This document shows, one piece after another, positions 6,894-15,146 of a stretch of DNA of 38,056 bases. Source of the DNA: Chryseobacterium sp. ISL-80. Lineage in GTDB: Bacteria; Bacillota; Bacilli; Bacillales; Cytobacillaceae. The notes under the pieces are model-generated. The model made no database searches, was not told where the DNA came from, and was given only the letters and a program-made list of their open reading frames with translations. The position numbers and the translations under genes are program-made. The stretch spans positions 21,671 to 59,726 of the forward strand of contig JAGGQZ010000019.1 of NCBI GenBank assembly GCA_018613055.1, written 5' to 3'. How positions within the stretch are numbered: the first letter of the stretch is position 1; every line of letters starts with the position of its first letter.

Positions 6894-8474
6894 TTATTTA
6901 GCGCCTTCTAATTCTTTCTTGCGCAGCTCGATGCGGCGGATTTTACCAGAAGTTGTTTTTGGGAGTTCTTCAAGGAACTCGATTTTCCTTGGATACTTAT
7001 ATGGTGCGGTCAATTCCTTGACGTGCTGCTGCAGGTCAGCAACTAGATTTTCCTGTTCGGGGCTGACACCGTCACGCAGGACGACAAAAGCCTTGACGAT
7101 GTGTCCGCGGATTTCGTCAGGTGACGCGACAACGGCGCACTCTTTTACATATGGATGCTTAACGAGTGCATCCTCGACTTCGAAAGGTCCAATCGTATAG
7201 CCTGAACTGATGATGATGTCATCGCCGCGGCCTTCAAACCAGAAATATCCTTCTTCATCCTTGCTCGCTTTATCGCCTGTTACATAATAATCGCCGCGGA
7301 ACTGCATGGCTGTCCGCTCTGGATCCTTGTAATAGTTCTTGAATAAAGCGGGAGTTTCTATATGGACAGCGATATCACCAACTTCACCCGGTGCACATGG
7401 TTCGCCGTTCTCATTGATAATGTCAACCCGGTTTCCAGGTGTAGGTTTGCCCATTGATCCAGGCTTTAACTCCATGCCCTTTGTTACGCCGACAAGCAGT
7501 GTGTTTTCTGTCTGGCCATAGCCGTCGCGCACATCAACATTAAAATGCTTCCTGAATGTGTCGATTACTTCACGGTTCAGCGGTTCTCCTGCGGATACCG
7601 CGCTGTGAAGTCCAGGCAAACTGTAATCACCAATATTCTCGACTTTGGCCATCAGCCTGTATTCAGTTGGTGTGCAGCAAAGAACATTCACATGATACTT
7701 TTGCAAAAGCGATAAGTATTTTTGCGGCTCGAATTTGCCCTGATATACGAGGCCGGTAGCTCCGGTTCCCATGACGGAAAGGAACGGACTCCAGATCCAT
7801 TTTTGCCAGCCAGGACCGGCAGTAGCCCAGACAGTGTCTCCATCCTCTATGCCCAGCCAATTTGTTGCCGCTGTCCGTAAATGAGCGTACGCCCATCCAT
7901 GTGTATGGACAACACCTTTCGGATTGCCCGTCGTGCCGGAAGTATAGCTCAGGAATGCCATGTCATCACGTTCGGTGTCGGCAAGGTGAAGGTCTTCGGA
8001 AGCAGCTTCCATTTCTTTATCAAGTTGAATCCAGCCTTCCTTTTCTCCTCCAATGATGAATTTAGGCAGCTTTTCCACTTCGTCTATTCCATCGAACTCA
8101 CCGGTAAAAGGAGCATAGCTTACGATGGCTTTTACATCACCATGGTTAATTCTGTATTGAAAATCTTTTTTTCTCAGCATTTCGGAACTTGGAATGACTA
8201 CAAGACCCATTTTCAGCGAGGCAATATAAACCTGATATGCTTCAATTAGTCTTGGGACGACAACAAGGACTACATCCCCCTTGGCCAAACCATTTCCCAA
8301 GAAAACGTTTCCAATTTTATTGGCGTTTTTAAGAAGCGTCTGGTATGTAATTTCTTTCGCACTTCCTGCTTCATTTTCCCAGAGGATCGCTTTCCTTGCC
8401 GGGTCCTGGGCGAATCGTTCCATTTCTGATACAAGATTATACTTTTGTGGTGCAATCAATTGTTCCCTGTTCAT
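6894..8474 (-). CDS. mbcS: Acyl-CoA synthetase (MbcS/YtcI-type)
   Basis: ATP-dependent acyl-CoA ligase of the ANL superfamily (526 aa). In Bacillus, MbcS activates medium and branched-chain carboxylic acids. Motifs are the P-loop-like LSYTSGTTGNPKGVV, the adenylate-binding GYGQTE, GDYYVTGDKA in the hinge region, and C-terminal PKTTSGKIRR with the catalytic, acetylatable lysine. The start is ATG 8474, 6 nt after AGGGGG; an ATG at 8492 would place that site inside the gene. Position next to sspA and thiI matches ytcI of B. subtilis. A second ANL enzyme, acsA, is in this window, and AcuA/AcuC could in principle act on both. Confidence 0.93.
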   Translation of the reverse strand: MNREQLIAPQKYNLVSEMERFAQDPARKAILWENEAGSAKEITYQTLLKNANKIGNVFLGNGLAKGDVVLVVVPRLIEAYQVYIASLKMGLVVIPSSEMLRKKDFQYRINHGDVKAIVSYAPFTGEFDGIDEVEKLPKFIIGGEKEGWIQLDKEMEAASEDLHLADTERDDMAFLSYTSGTTGNPKGVVHTHGWAYAHLRTAATNWLGIEDGDTVWATAGPGWQKWIWSPFLSVMGTGATGLVYQGKFEPQKYLSLLQKYHVNVLCCTPTEYRLMAKVENIGDYSLPGLHSAVSAGEPLNREVIDTFRKHFNVDVRDGYGQTENTLLVGVTKGMELKPGSMGKPTPGNRVDIINENGEPCAPGEVGDIAVHIETPALFKNYYKDPERTAMQFRGDYYVTGDKASKDEEGYFWFEGRGDDIIISSGYTIGPFEVEDALVKHPYVKECAVVASPDEIRGHIVKAFVVLRDGVSPEQENLVADLQQHVKELTAPYKYPRKIEFLEELPKTTSGKIRRIELRKKELEGAK

Positions 8475-8615
8475 ACTCTTCCCCCTAATCATTATTTTTG
8501 GCTTGTCTCTGAATGAGAAAACAAGCTTTCATATCCCCACAATCCATTATACTAAATTATTCAAAAAATTTAAAATTATACGACAATGTTATTCTGAAAT
8601 AATTTTCCATAACAA

Positions 8616-8643
8616 AAAGAGCAGGGCATTCGCCCTGCTCTTT
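8616..8643 (-). terminator. Terminator of sspA
   Basis: A perfect 12-bp stem (AAAGAGCAGGGC/GCCCTGCTCTTT) with an ATTC loop, followed by T-rich sequence on the minus strand, 25 bp past the sspA stop. Confidence 0.9.
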
Positions 8644-8667
8644 GTAGCCATATTATTCTTTTTTTGA

Positions 8668-8874
8668 TTAGCGAGAGAATCCGCCACCAAGTTGTTGTTC
8701 AGCCATTTGAACCAAACGCTTAGTGATCTCTCCTCCTACTGAACCGTTAGCGCGAGAAGTAGTTTCTCCGCCAAGCTGTACACCAAATTCAGAAGCGATT
8801 TCGTACTTCATTTGGTCAAGAGCTTGAGCCACTCCAGGTACTAGAAGTTGATTTGAGCTGTTGTTGTTTGCCAT
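8668..8874 (-). CDS. sspA: Alpha/beta-type small acid-soluble spore protein
   Basis: DNA-binding SASP that coats and protects DNA in the dormant spore and is cleaved by GPR at germination. The 68-aa protein begins [20 protein letters not shown] and has the GPR site within YEIASEFGV (cleavage between Ala and Ser-Glu), followed by [22 protein letters not shown]. These are the two conserved blocks of the alpha/beta family. The start is ATG 8874 with AGGAGG 8 nt upstream; a longer frame from 8916 is rejected. It lies between mbcS and thiI, as sspA does in B. subtilis, and has a sigma-G-like promoter. Confidence 0.96.
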   Translation of the reverse strand: MANNNSSNQLLVPGVAQALDQMKYEIASEFGVQLGGETTSRANGSVGGEITKRLVQMAEQQLGGGFSR

Positions 8875-8896
8875 GTGTTTCACCTCCTTGTGAGTA

Positions 8897-8927
8897 TAGA
8901 GTGTGTAGAAACACATGGCTTAATTCA
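8897..8927 (-). promoter_or_regulatory. Sigma-G-like promoter of sspA
   Basis: TGAATT (-35) and CACTCTA (-10) are 18 bp apart on the minus strand. This resembles the forespore sigma-G pattern (TGAATA, 17-18 bp, CATACTA) expected for a SASP gene. Confidence 0.55.
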
Positions 8928-8965
8928 AAACTTTAATTGGTAATTGTTCACAATTTCTTAACAAA

Positions 8966-10174
8966 TTAGAATAGGTCATCCACCGGATTATCTTCTCTTT
9001 CAGAAGCCGGTTTGACGATGACCCGCTCTGTTCCTTCCACGGCTTTCTGGATCAGTTCTTCAAAGTCGAAGAAGCTCTCAAAGTTCTGGACTTTATCCAG
9101 CTTTGGCTTTGTTTTCGGCGATGAAGGGACAAAGACCGTGCAGCAATCTTCGTATGGGCGGATTGATATGTCATGGGTATCGATTTCATGGGCGATATCC
9201 ATGATCTGCAGCTTATCCATTGTGATTAACGGGCGGATGATCGGCGTCGTTGTCACTTCGTTGATGGCATACATGCTTTCAAGCGTCTGGGAGGCAACCT
9301 GTCCGAGACTTTCGCCGGTTATGATGGCGAGTCCTCCCTGCTTTTCCCTGATGGCGTCTGTTATACGCAGCATCAGTCGTCTTGTTGTGGTCATGGTATA
9401 GTTTTCCGGTATTTGCTTGTGAATGGCCTGCTGAATTTCAGTGAAGGGCACGATATGAAGCGCAAAATGGCCGTTTACCTCGGCAAGCTTCTCAGAAAGG
9501 TCGATTACCTTTTGCTTGGCGCGTTCACTTGTGAAAGGAGGACTGAAAAAATGGACCCCTTCCACTTCAAGGCCTCGCTTCATCGTCAGGTAGCCGGCAA
9601 CCGGGCTGTCAATCCCGCCGGAAAGCATCAGCATCCCTTTACCTCCGGACGCAGCAGGCAGCCCTCCTGCCCCCTTGATCGTTTCCGCTGAGATATACGC
9701 TGCTTCTTTTCTGATTTCAATCTGAAGGTTGATATCAGGATTCCTCACATCAACTTTCAAGCCTTCCATATTCCTCAGTATATGGCCGCCGAATTCTGAG
9801 TTGATTCCGTTCGTGTCCAATTCGAAAGTCTTATCAGATCGTTTGGCGGATATTTTAAAGGTCTGTCCTGGCTGGTGGATTTTTCTGAAGAGCTCCAGAG
9901 CAGCATCCTTCATTTTTTCAAGGTCTTTGTCCACTTTAACGGCCGGGCTGAAGGACTGGATGCCGAATATTTCCTTGAGCTTCTTCCCAATCCCGTCGCT
10001 GTCCTCACCATTTAGCAGGATGAACATCCTGTCGCGTTCCGCTTTGATGACCGCGTTGGGATAGTCGCTCAATGCCCTTTTGATATTTTTTCTTAGGCGG
10101 TCAATGAATTTATTTCTGTTTCTTCCTTTGGTCGATATTTCACCATAACGAACCAATATACGGTCATACATCAT
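8966..10174 (-). CDS. thiI: tRNA 4-thiouridine sulfurtransferase ThiI (short form)
   Basis: Adenylates U8 of tRNA and transfers sulfur to give 4-thiouridine. The 402 aa comprise an N-terminal ferredoxin-like and THUMP region (to about 165), a PP-loop ATPase domain with SGGIDS at 185-190, and a C-terminal part with Cys344-Cys345 in YEDCCTVF. There is no rhodanese domain, as in other Firmicutes, so persulfide is expected to come directly from the neighbouring desulfurase. Its ATG overlaps the nifZ stop by 4 nt (ATGA), showing translational coupling. Two consecutive ATG codons are possible starts. Confidence 0.95.
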   Translation of the reverse strand: MMYDRILVRYGEISTKGRNRNKFIDRLRKNIKRALSDYPNAVIKAERDRMFILLNGEDSDGIGKKLKEIFGIQSFSPAVKVDKDLEKMKDAALELFRKIHQPGQTFKISAKRSDKTFELDTNGINSEFGGHILRNMEGLKVDVRNPDINLQIEIRKEAAYISAETIKGAGGLPAASGGKGMLMLSGGIDSPVAGYLTMKRGLEVEGVHFFSPPFTSERAKQKVIDLSEKLAEVNGHFALHIVPFTEIQQAIHKQIPENYTMTTTRRLMLRITDAIREKQGGLAIITGESLGQVASQTLESMYAINEVTTTPIIRPLITMDKLQIMDIAHEIDTHDISIRPYEDCCTVFVPSSPKTKPKLDKVQNFESFFDFEELIQKAVEGTERVIVKPASEREDNPVDDLF

Positions 10175-11316
10175 TTCTTGATAACCTCGCTTAAATGTTT
10201 TACAGTCTCGGCAATTGCTTTTGCCGCTATTTCCGCTTCTTCTGCTGTATTGCTGTATGTCAGGCTGATTCTGATCGCACTTTCCGCTTCAGCGACCGGA
10301 ACTCCCATTTCCACCAGCGTCTTGCTGGCAGCCTTTTTCTTCGAGGAGCAGGCGCTTGTTGTCGAAACATAAATATCCTTCTCTTCTAGGGCATGAACGA
10401 ATGTTTCGGCCTTCAATCCGCTGATCGAAAAATTCAGGATATGGGGAGCGCTGTTTTCCTCCGGAGTGTGAATGGTAATTTCCTTGATTTGGCTGAGGCC
10501 ATTTCTTAATCTTTCCATCGCTGACTTCATTTGATTCAGCTTTTCTGTACGTAGTTCAATCGTCATCCTGAGCGCTTTTGCCATGGCTACCATTCCGGCG
10601 ACGTTTTCGGTTCCGCTCCGCTGCTTCCATTCCTGATTGCCGCCGGATAATAACGGAGACAGCCGGACTCCTTCTTTTATAAACAGGGCACCCGTCCCTT
10701 TCAGCCCGTGGAATTTATGTCCGGAAATCGTCGCTAAATGGACACCGGAATTGTAAATGTCCAATGGCACCTTCCCTATTCCCTGGACGAAATCAACATG
10801 AAAAAATGCCTTTGGGTACTTTTTCAATACCATACCGATTTCCTCGATTGGCTGGATTGTGCCGACTTCATTATTGACATGCATGACAGACACAAGGATT
10901 GTATCCTCCCGAAGTTCCTTCTGGATTGAATCCGCACTGACAATACCGCTGGAATCTGGTTTCACATAGGTTATTTCATAACCGAGCGATTCAAGCTGTA
11001 CCATGGCGTTATGGACAGATGCATGTTCGATGCTTGAGGTGATGATATGCCTGCCCCTCTCCCGGTGAGCCATCGCAATTCCCTTAATGGCAAGGTTATT
11101 GCTCTCTGTTCCTCCTGAGGTGAAGAGGATTTCCGTCTCTTTGACCTTCAGCAGCCTGGCCACCTGGGACCTTGCCTGCTGCAGCAGCTTTTCTGCCTGC
11201 CCGCCGATTTTATGGAGAGAGGATGGGTTTCCATAGAAATCCTCTGAGACTTTTATAAATGAATCCAATACTTGTTTATATGGTTTGGTCGTTGCGCTGT
11301 TGTCAAGATAGATCAT
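10171..11316 (-). CDS. nifZ: Cysteine desulfurase (NifZ, ThiI partner)
   Basis: PLP-dependent class V aminotransferase-fold enzyme giving Ala and enzyme persulfide from Cys. From ATG 11316 the protein is 381 aa, begins MIYLDNSATTKP, has the PLP lysine Lys201 in SGHKFHGLKG and the catalytic Cys323 in STTSACSSKKK. The longer frame starts at a TTG whose extension contains the AAGGGGGA ribosome site, so the ATG is chosen. It overlaps thiI by 4 nt; in B. subtilis NifZ and ThiI together make 4-thiouridine. The braB gene that sits between this gene and ezrA in B. subtilis is absent. Confidence 0.95.
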   Translation of the reverse strand: MIYLDNSATTKPYKQVLDSFIKVSEDFYGNPSSLHKIGGQAEKLLQQARSQVARLLKVKETEILFTSGGTESNNLAIKGIAMAHRERGRHIITSSIEHASVHNAMVQLESLGYEITYVKPDSSGIVSADSIQKELREDTILVSVMHVNNEVGTIQPIEEIGMVLKKYPKAFFHVDFVQGIGKVPLDIYNSGVHLATISGHKFHGLKGTGALFIKEGVRLSPLLSGGNQEWKQRSGTENVAGMVAMAKALRMTIELRTEKLNQMKSAMERLRNGLSQIKEITIHTPEENSAPHILNFSISGLKAETFVHALEEKDIYVSTTSACSSKKKAASKTLVEMGVPVAEAESAIRISLTYSNTAEEAEIAAKAIAETVKHLSEVIKK

Positions 11317-11416
11317 CAGTATTCCCCCTTGCTCCAAGACCTTGCTAACTAAAAATCATATCATAATAACATTTCAATGAGAAATGATGAAAAATTCTAA
11401 AATTCTGCATCCAAAA

Positions 11417-11601
11417 GGCTGTTTTCGTAAAGATTGTTGTTAAAATCCTAAAGCCGATTTCAACGTAATATATACCTATTTTGGAGGTCGTTATGGAGTT
11501 TCCATACTCTTTTCTCATAAGAAGCGTCTATCTTACGAAGGAATACAGCGAGTTCATTCCTTTTTTGTATTCAATCGCAACAACGTTTGAGAAAAGAGCC
11601 C
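11417..11601 (+). mobile_element. MITE-like element, copy 2 (185 bp)
   Basis: Second copy of the element at 4912-5095, in the opposite orientation. It begins GGCTGTTTTCGTAAAG and ends GTTTGAGAAAAGAGCCC, the two ends forming an imperfect terminal inverted repeat. It is flanked by 7-bp direct repeats TCCAAAA at 11410-11416 and 11602-11608, different from the duplication at copy 1, as expected for independent insertion. The right duplication lies in the U-tract region of the ezrA terminator. It fills most of the 323-bp gap between nifZ and ezrA. An open frame that starts in it and runs antisense into ezrA is not credible. Confidence 0.85.
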
Positions 11602-11613
11602 TCCAAAAAAACA

Positions 11614-11631
11614 GGCCTCCAGCCGGAGACC
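11614..11631 (-). terminator. Terminator of ezrA
   Basis: A stem GGTCTCC/GGAGGCC with a GGCT loop, extendable by flanking AACA/TGTT pairs, is followed on the minus strand by seven T. It lies just after the ezrA stop. Confidence 0.8.
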
Positions 11632-11639
11632 ATGTTTTA

Positions 11640-13331
11640 TCACTGTTTATTGAAGATCATATGCTCAATTTTCTTCATTGCACCTGGATCCACTTCTTCA
11701 ATGGAAGTAGCTGCCTGTTCAAGTGCTTCGCGGTAATCGTAATTCCGGAAATGCTCCTCCGCTTCACGCAACCCTCTTTCGACAGATGGGTAACGGCTGC
11801 GGTATCTGTTGCCATACTGGATGACACGTTCAGCCAGCATGACTGTCTCGACGATTTCCTCAGTCGAGGTTTCCAGCTTTTCCACTGTCAGGACGGCAAT
11901 TTCAAGATATTGCTGGACAGCAGGAATATCCAGCGGTTTTTCATCAAGCTTTTCATTGACCTGCTTGATGCTTTCATGCGCATCTTCCATCAGGTACTTA
12001 TATTCCTGTGAGAGGCCAGGCATATTGCTTTTGGAAACAGTACGGATCAGTTCGGTGATCTTTTTAGAAAGCCCCCTTACTTTATCACGTGCTGCCAATT
12101 CATCCTTTCTCAGGGCACTTAGCTTTTCCATCAATTCTTTTTGCTCTTCGACCAGCTGATCAAGCTGTTCTTTCGCTTCTTGAAGCTCCAATTTGATCAT
12201 GCTTTGTGCTGTATCGTTTTCCGTGATTCTATGATCGATCAGTTCAAAGCGCTTCAGCAGGCCCTTGAGCTGCTGCTCAACATGGGTTTGTGCTGAAAGC
12301 TCTTTTTCAGTCAGATGATAACTTTCCTGGATATGCTTTGTTTCTTCCTTGAGTGTCTTGTTTTCAGTGATGGCTTTCACAAGTACTTCTTTTGCAACAT
12401 GTTCCGTGTTTGTAATATATTGTTTAGCCAGAACTTCCTCTTCAAGCATGTCGAACAGTTTTTCGAGCCGCTCCTTCAAACCGCGGATGCCCTGTTCGGC
12501 ATTCTCGACATCACCTTTTTCAAGAGAGCCAAGATATTTCGCCAATTCATTGCTGATTTCCTCGATTTCACTATCCGCATTCAGATGATCCAACACATAG
12601 CCCTGTTCCTTCATTTCTCTGATACCGTCTTTCAGATCGCTGACCTGGGCAGGGATGGCCGACTGGCAATCATGCAGAAGGGCAGGAATGGATTCCATTT
12701 TCGTTGAAACCTGATCTAGCAATGACTGGATGGACAGAACCGTTTCCCTTGCTTCAAGATAATTTCCGTTCTCAGTCTTCTCGTCAAACTCGATGAACTT
12801 GGCCTGAATCTCTTCAAGCACTGCCTCGAGGCTGGCTTCTGCAGTTCCATAGCTATGGCGATGGGTGAGAAGGTTTTTCTTATTCTCCCGATATTGCTCT
12901 TTCAGGCCATCGATTTCCTCGCGGTTCTTTTCTTCACTTCCTACAAGTTCATTCAGTTCGCCGAGAATCTTCTTGATCTTATCTTCTGTTTCAGTCAGCT
13001 TTCGGTCAATGACTGCCAGAGATTCCTTCGCCTTCTTGAACCTGTACTTATCGATATACTCCTCCGCGTCAAACAGATAATCCTCAATGCCCGGAAGCTT
13101 GGAAGTGACAAGCTCATCCCACTCCTGGCGCCAGCGCTCAAAAAGCTCTTCTGTTTGCCCGGTCATGTTCAACTGCTTAACTTTTGACATTTCATCCAGT
13201 ACAGGACGGTTCATGATATCGATTTTCCACGATTCATAGCGATCGACCTCACTGTAATATTTCCGTTTCATAAAATAGCCGATTAAAAAAAGAATGATTA
13301 GTATCGCAATACCGCCAATTATGTACTCCAT
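11640..13331 (-). CDS. ezrA: Septation ring formation regulator EzrA
   Basis: Membrane-anchored inhibitor of FtsZ ring assembly at the cell poles, also part of the mid-cell divisome. The 563 aa match EzrA: one N-terminal transmembrane helix (about 3-19) with the rest cytoplasmic, followed by FMKRKYYSEVDRYESWK and about 530 residues of charged coiled-coil (spectrin-like repeats). The C-terminal NYRYREAL-like region reads FRNYDYREALEQA, the conserved QNR-type patch. The ATG has AGGGGGA upstream and a good SigA promoter. It is divergent from hisJ. Confidence 0.96.
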   Translation of the reverse strand: MEYIIGGIAILIILFLIGYFMKRKYYSEVDRYESWKIDIMNRPVLDEMSKVKQLNMTGQTEELFERWRQEWDELVTSKLPGIEDYLFDAEEYIDKYRFKKAKESLAVIDRKLTETEDKIKKILGELNELVGSEEKNREEIDGLKEQYRENKKNLLTHRHSYGTAEASLEAVLEEIQAKFIEFDEKTENGNYLEARETVLSIQSLLDQVSTKMESIPALLHDCQSAIPAQVSDLKDGIREMKEQGYVLDHLNADSEIEEISNELAKYLGSLEKGDVENAEQGIRGLKERLEKLFDMLEEEVLAKQYITNTEHVAKEVLVKAITENKTLKEETKHIQESYHLTEKELSAQTHVEQQLKGLLKRFELIDHRITENDTAQSMIKLELQEAKEQLDQLVEEQKELMEKLSALRKDELAARDKVRGLSKKITELIRTVSKSNMPGLSQEYKYLMEDAHESIKQVNEKLDEKPLDIPAVQQYLEIAVLTVEKLETSTEEIVETVMLAERVIQYGNRYRSRYPSVERGLREAEEHFRNYDYREALEQAATSIEEVDPGAMKKIEHMIFNKQ

Positions 13332-13399
13332 TATTATCCCCCTGGCCTCACATATTACAAGTCTGAAAACCTTCTATGTAAAAACGAACGTTAATTGCG

Positions 13400-13428
13400 T
13401 GTATAATGTAATTATATTACCATGTAAA
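13400..13428 (-). promoter_or_regulatory. SigA-type promoter of ezrA
   Basis: TTTACA, 17 bp and TATACA on the minus strand, about 70 bp upstream of ezrA. A plus-strand TATAAT with TG just upstream (13402-13407) overlaps it and could serve hisJ. Confidence 0.5.
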
Positions 13429-13534
13429 CGACATTTTTTGACTATTAAATTCATATTTTTTGTTGAAATTATCCGAATTAGGCCGATTTAACTTGAAATC
13501 TCGCAAAAGAATTCACTTCAGGAGGTGCATTTTC

Positions 13535-14332
13535 ATGAAAGACGGACATGTACACACGTTTTTTTGCCCTCATGGGACAAACGACAAAATCGATGATTAT
13601 ATTCAAAGGGCCCTCCAGCTTGGCTACACTGAAATCACATTTGCCGAGCACGCTCCTTTGCCGGAAGGGTTCATTGACCCGACACCATTGCAGGACAGTG
13701 CAATGGCGCATGAAGACCTGGATTCCTATTTTCAAGCCATTGCAGAAGCGAAGCAAAGGTACGCGGGAAAAATAAAAATCAATACCGGATTCGAGGTTGA
13801 TTTTATCGAGGGGTTTGAAGGGCAAACGACTACCTTTCTGAATAAGTACGGGCCGCTTCTTGATGACGGCGTTCTGTCGGTCCATTTTTTAAAGAACATG
13901 TCTGGTACATATGATTGCCTGGATTATAGTCCCGACGATTTCGGAAAAATGGCCGAAGCTTACGGTTCTGTTGAAAAGGTTCACCGGCATTATTATCAAA
14001 CAGTACTGAAATCGATCCTCGCTGATTTGGGGCCATATAAGCCAAAAAGAATCGGGCATATAACCCTGGCCAATAAATTCCGGCTGAAATACCCGCTCAA
14101 AAAGGATTGTACAGATGAAATCATCGAAATACTGGAGAAGGTTTCAGAGCTTGGCTATGAACTGGATTACAACGGAGCCGGTACGGCAAAGCCATTATGC
14201 CGTGAACCTTATCCGCCTGATTGGGTAATCAATGAGGCGAGAGACCGAGGAATCAAGCTTGTGTACGGATCTGATGCCCACCAGGCGAAGGAGCTTGGAC
14301 AAGGACTGGAATCCATGGGGATAAAAAAATAA
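13535..14332 (+). CDS. hisJ: Histidinol-phosphatase (PHP family)
   Basis: Dephosphorylates histidinol phosphate in histidine synthesis; PHP-type metal-dependent phosphoesterase (265 aa). The N-terminal metal motif is DGHVHTFFCPHG, followed by TFAEHAPLP, INTGFEVDFIEG, LSVHFLKN and the C-terminal YGSDAHQAKELGQG, all metal-site blocks of this family. The start is ATG 13535, 9 nt after GGAGG; the upstream extension of the frame is rejected. Convergent with refZ and sharing a bidirectional terminator whose stem starts within the stop codon. No other his genes are nearby, the usual situation for B. subtilis hisJ. Confidence 0.94.
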   Translation: MKDGHVHTFFCPHGTNDKIDDYIQRALQLGYTEITFAEHAPLPEGFIDPTPLQDSAMAHEDLDSYFQAIAEAKQRYAGKIKINTGFEVDFIEGFEGQTTTFLNKYGPLLDDGVLSVHFLKNMSGTYDCLDYSPDDFGKMAEAYGSVEKVHRHYYQTVLKSILADLGPYKPKRIGHITLANKFRLKYPLKKDCTDEIIEILEKVSELGYELDYNGAGTAKPLCREPYPPDWVINEARDRGIKLVYGSDAHQAKELGQGLESMGIKK

Positions 14333-14359
14333 GGAAACCGGCAGATTTACCGGTTTCCT
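14332..14359. terminator. Bidirectional terminator between hisJ and refZ
   Basis: A 10-bp perfect stem (AGGAAACCGG/CCGGTTTCCT) with an 8-nt loop lies in the 25-bp space between two convergent genes, overlapping both stop codons. Confidence 0.85.
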
Positions 14360-14993
14360 ATATATTTATCAACATCTTCTGTTGAGTCTGCTGTTCCGTG
14401 CAAAGGGTTCCTTTGATCCAATGTGAAATCTCATCGCTGTATTTGTCCGCGAAGTATTTTTCATGCGGCTGTACATGCAGAACTTCTGTGACATAATGGG
14501 TATTCAAAAAAGGCATCTGCAGAAGGCCTTTCAACTGCAAAATACTGTACTGGACTGAATGCTTTTTGAATTCTCCGTTCTCAATCCCGGTTTCCAGGAC
14601 CTTTTTGAACATATAACGTTCTTTTACATGGTAGGTCGACATGATTTCCCTGACTACCTGCGAATCGATCGTCATCTCTCTTAATATGAATCTTGTCAAT
14701 TGAATGTTTTCGCATTGGTATCTCAATATATTTTCAACCATCGCATTCAGGCAGTACTCTGAACCGTATTCAAGAAACGAAAAACCTTTTTCCAGCTCTT
14801 TAAGATAGTTTTCAAAAAAAACGGTAAAACAATTTTCGAGGAGTCCATTCTTGTTCTGGAAGTAATATGAGATATTCGCTGCATTCACGTCTGCCTTTGC
14901 TGCAATGTCCCTCACTGATGTTCCATTGAACCCCTTCGTATTGAATAAGTAGATGGCCGCATCAATAATCGCAGCTTTTGAATTTTTTCTCAT
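14358..14993 (-). CDS. refZ: TetR-family regulator RefZ (YttP)
   Basis: TetR-type DNA-binding protein (211 aa). In B. subtilis RefZ binds motifs around the origin, acts on FtsZ and helps place the polar septum in sporulation. The N-terminal HTH covers TSVRDIAAKADVNAANISYYFQ, and the C-terminal helical domain is typical in size. The start is ATG 14993 with GAGGGG 8 nt upstream; the in-frame TTG at 15017 is rejected. The position next to hisJ and ytsP is as in B. subtilis. A palindrome at 15041-15059 in the divergent spacer could be an operator. Confidence 0.9.
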   Translation of the reverse strand: MRKNSKAAIIDAAIYLFNTKGFNGTSVRDIAAKADVNAANISYYFQNKNGLLENCFTVFFENYLKELEKGFSFLEYGSEYCLNAMVENILRYQCENIQLTRFILREMTIDSQVVREIMSTYHVKERYMFKKVLETGIENGEFKKHSVQYSILQLKGLLQMPFLNTHYVTEVLHVQPHEKYFADKYSDEISHWIKGTLCTEQQTQQKMLINI

Positions 14994-15040
14994 TGCTCCG
15001 CCCCTCGCTTTCCGCAATTAACCTTACTGTTTACCTTTCT

Positions 15041-15059
15041 GGAAATCATTTAAATTTCC
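15041..15059. promoter_or_regulatory. Palindrome GGAAAT-N7-ATTTCC (candidate operator)
   Basis: An inverted repeat with 6-bp arms sits between the divergent refZ and ytsP starts; its centre contains ATTTAAAT. A TetR-type operator is possible, but nothing in the sequence proves it. Confidence 0.3.
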
Positions 15060-15103
15060 TTTATAAAAAGCTCGACAAAGTCTCCATTGTTTCGCCGTTT
15101 TTT

Positions 15104-15111
15104 GATACAAT
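15104..15111 (+). promoter_or_regulatory. Extended -10 promoter of ytsP
   Basis: TGATACAAT, an extended -10 with only a weak -35 region, 36 bp upstream of the ytsP ATG. Confidence 0.45.
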
Positions 15112-15146
15112 GTAGAGTAAAACTTCATGAATTAGGGGGAATAACG

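Noticed and set aside
6543-6911. Open frames across the repeat at 6561-6798
   Set aside because: They are confined to a structured non-coding repeat and its flanks, lack ribosome sites and have low-quality protein sequence.
11481-12011. Plus-strand open frame beginning in the MITE-like element
   Set aside because: It runs antisense through ezrA, starts inside a repeat copy and resembles no protein family.
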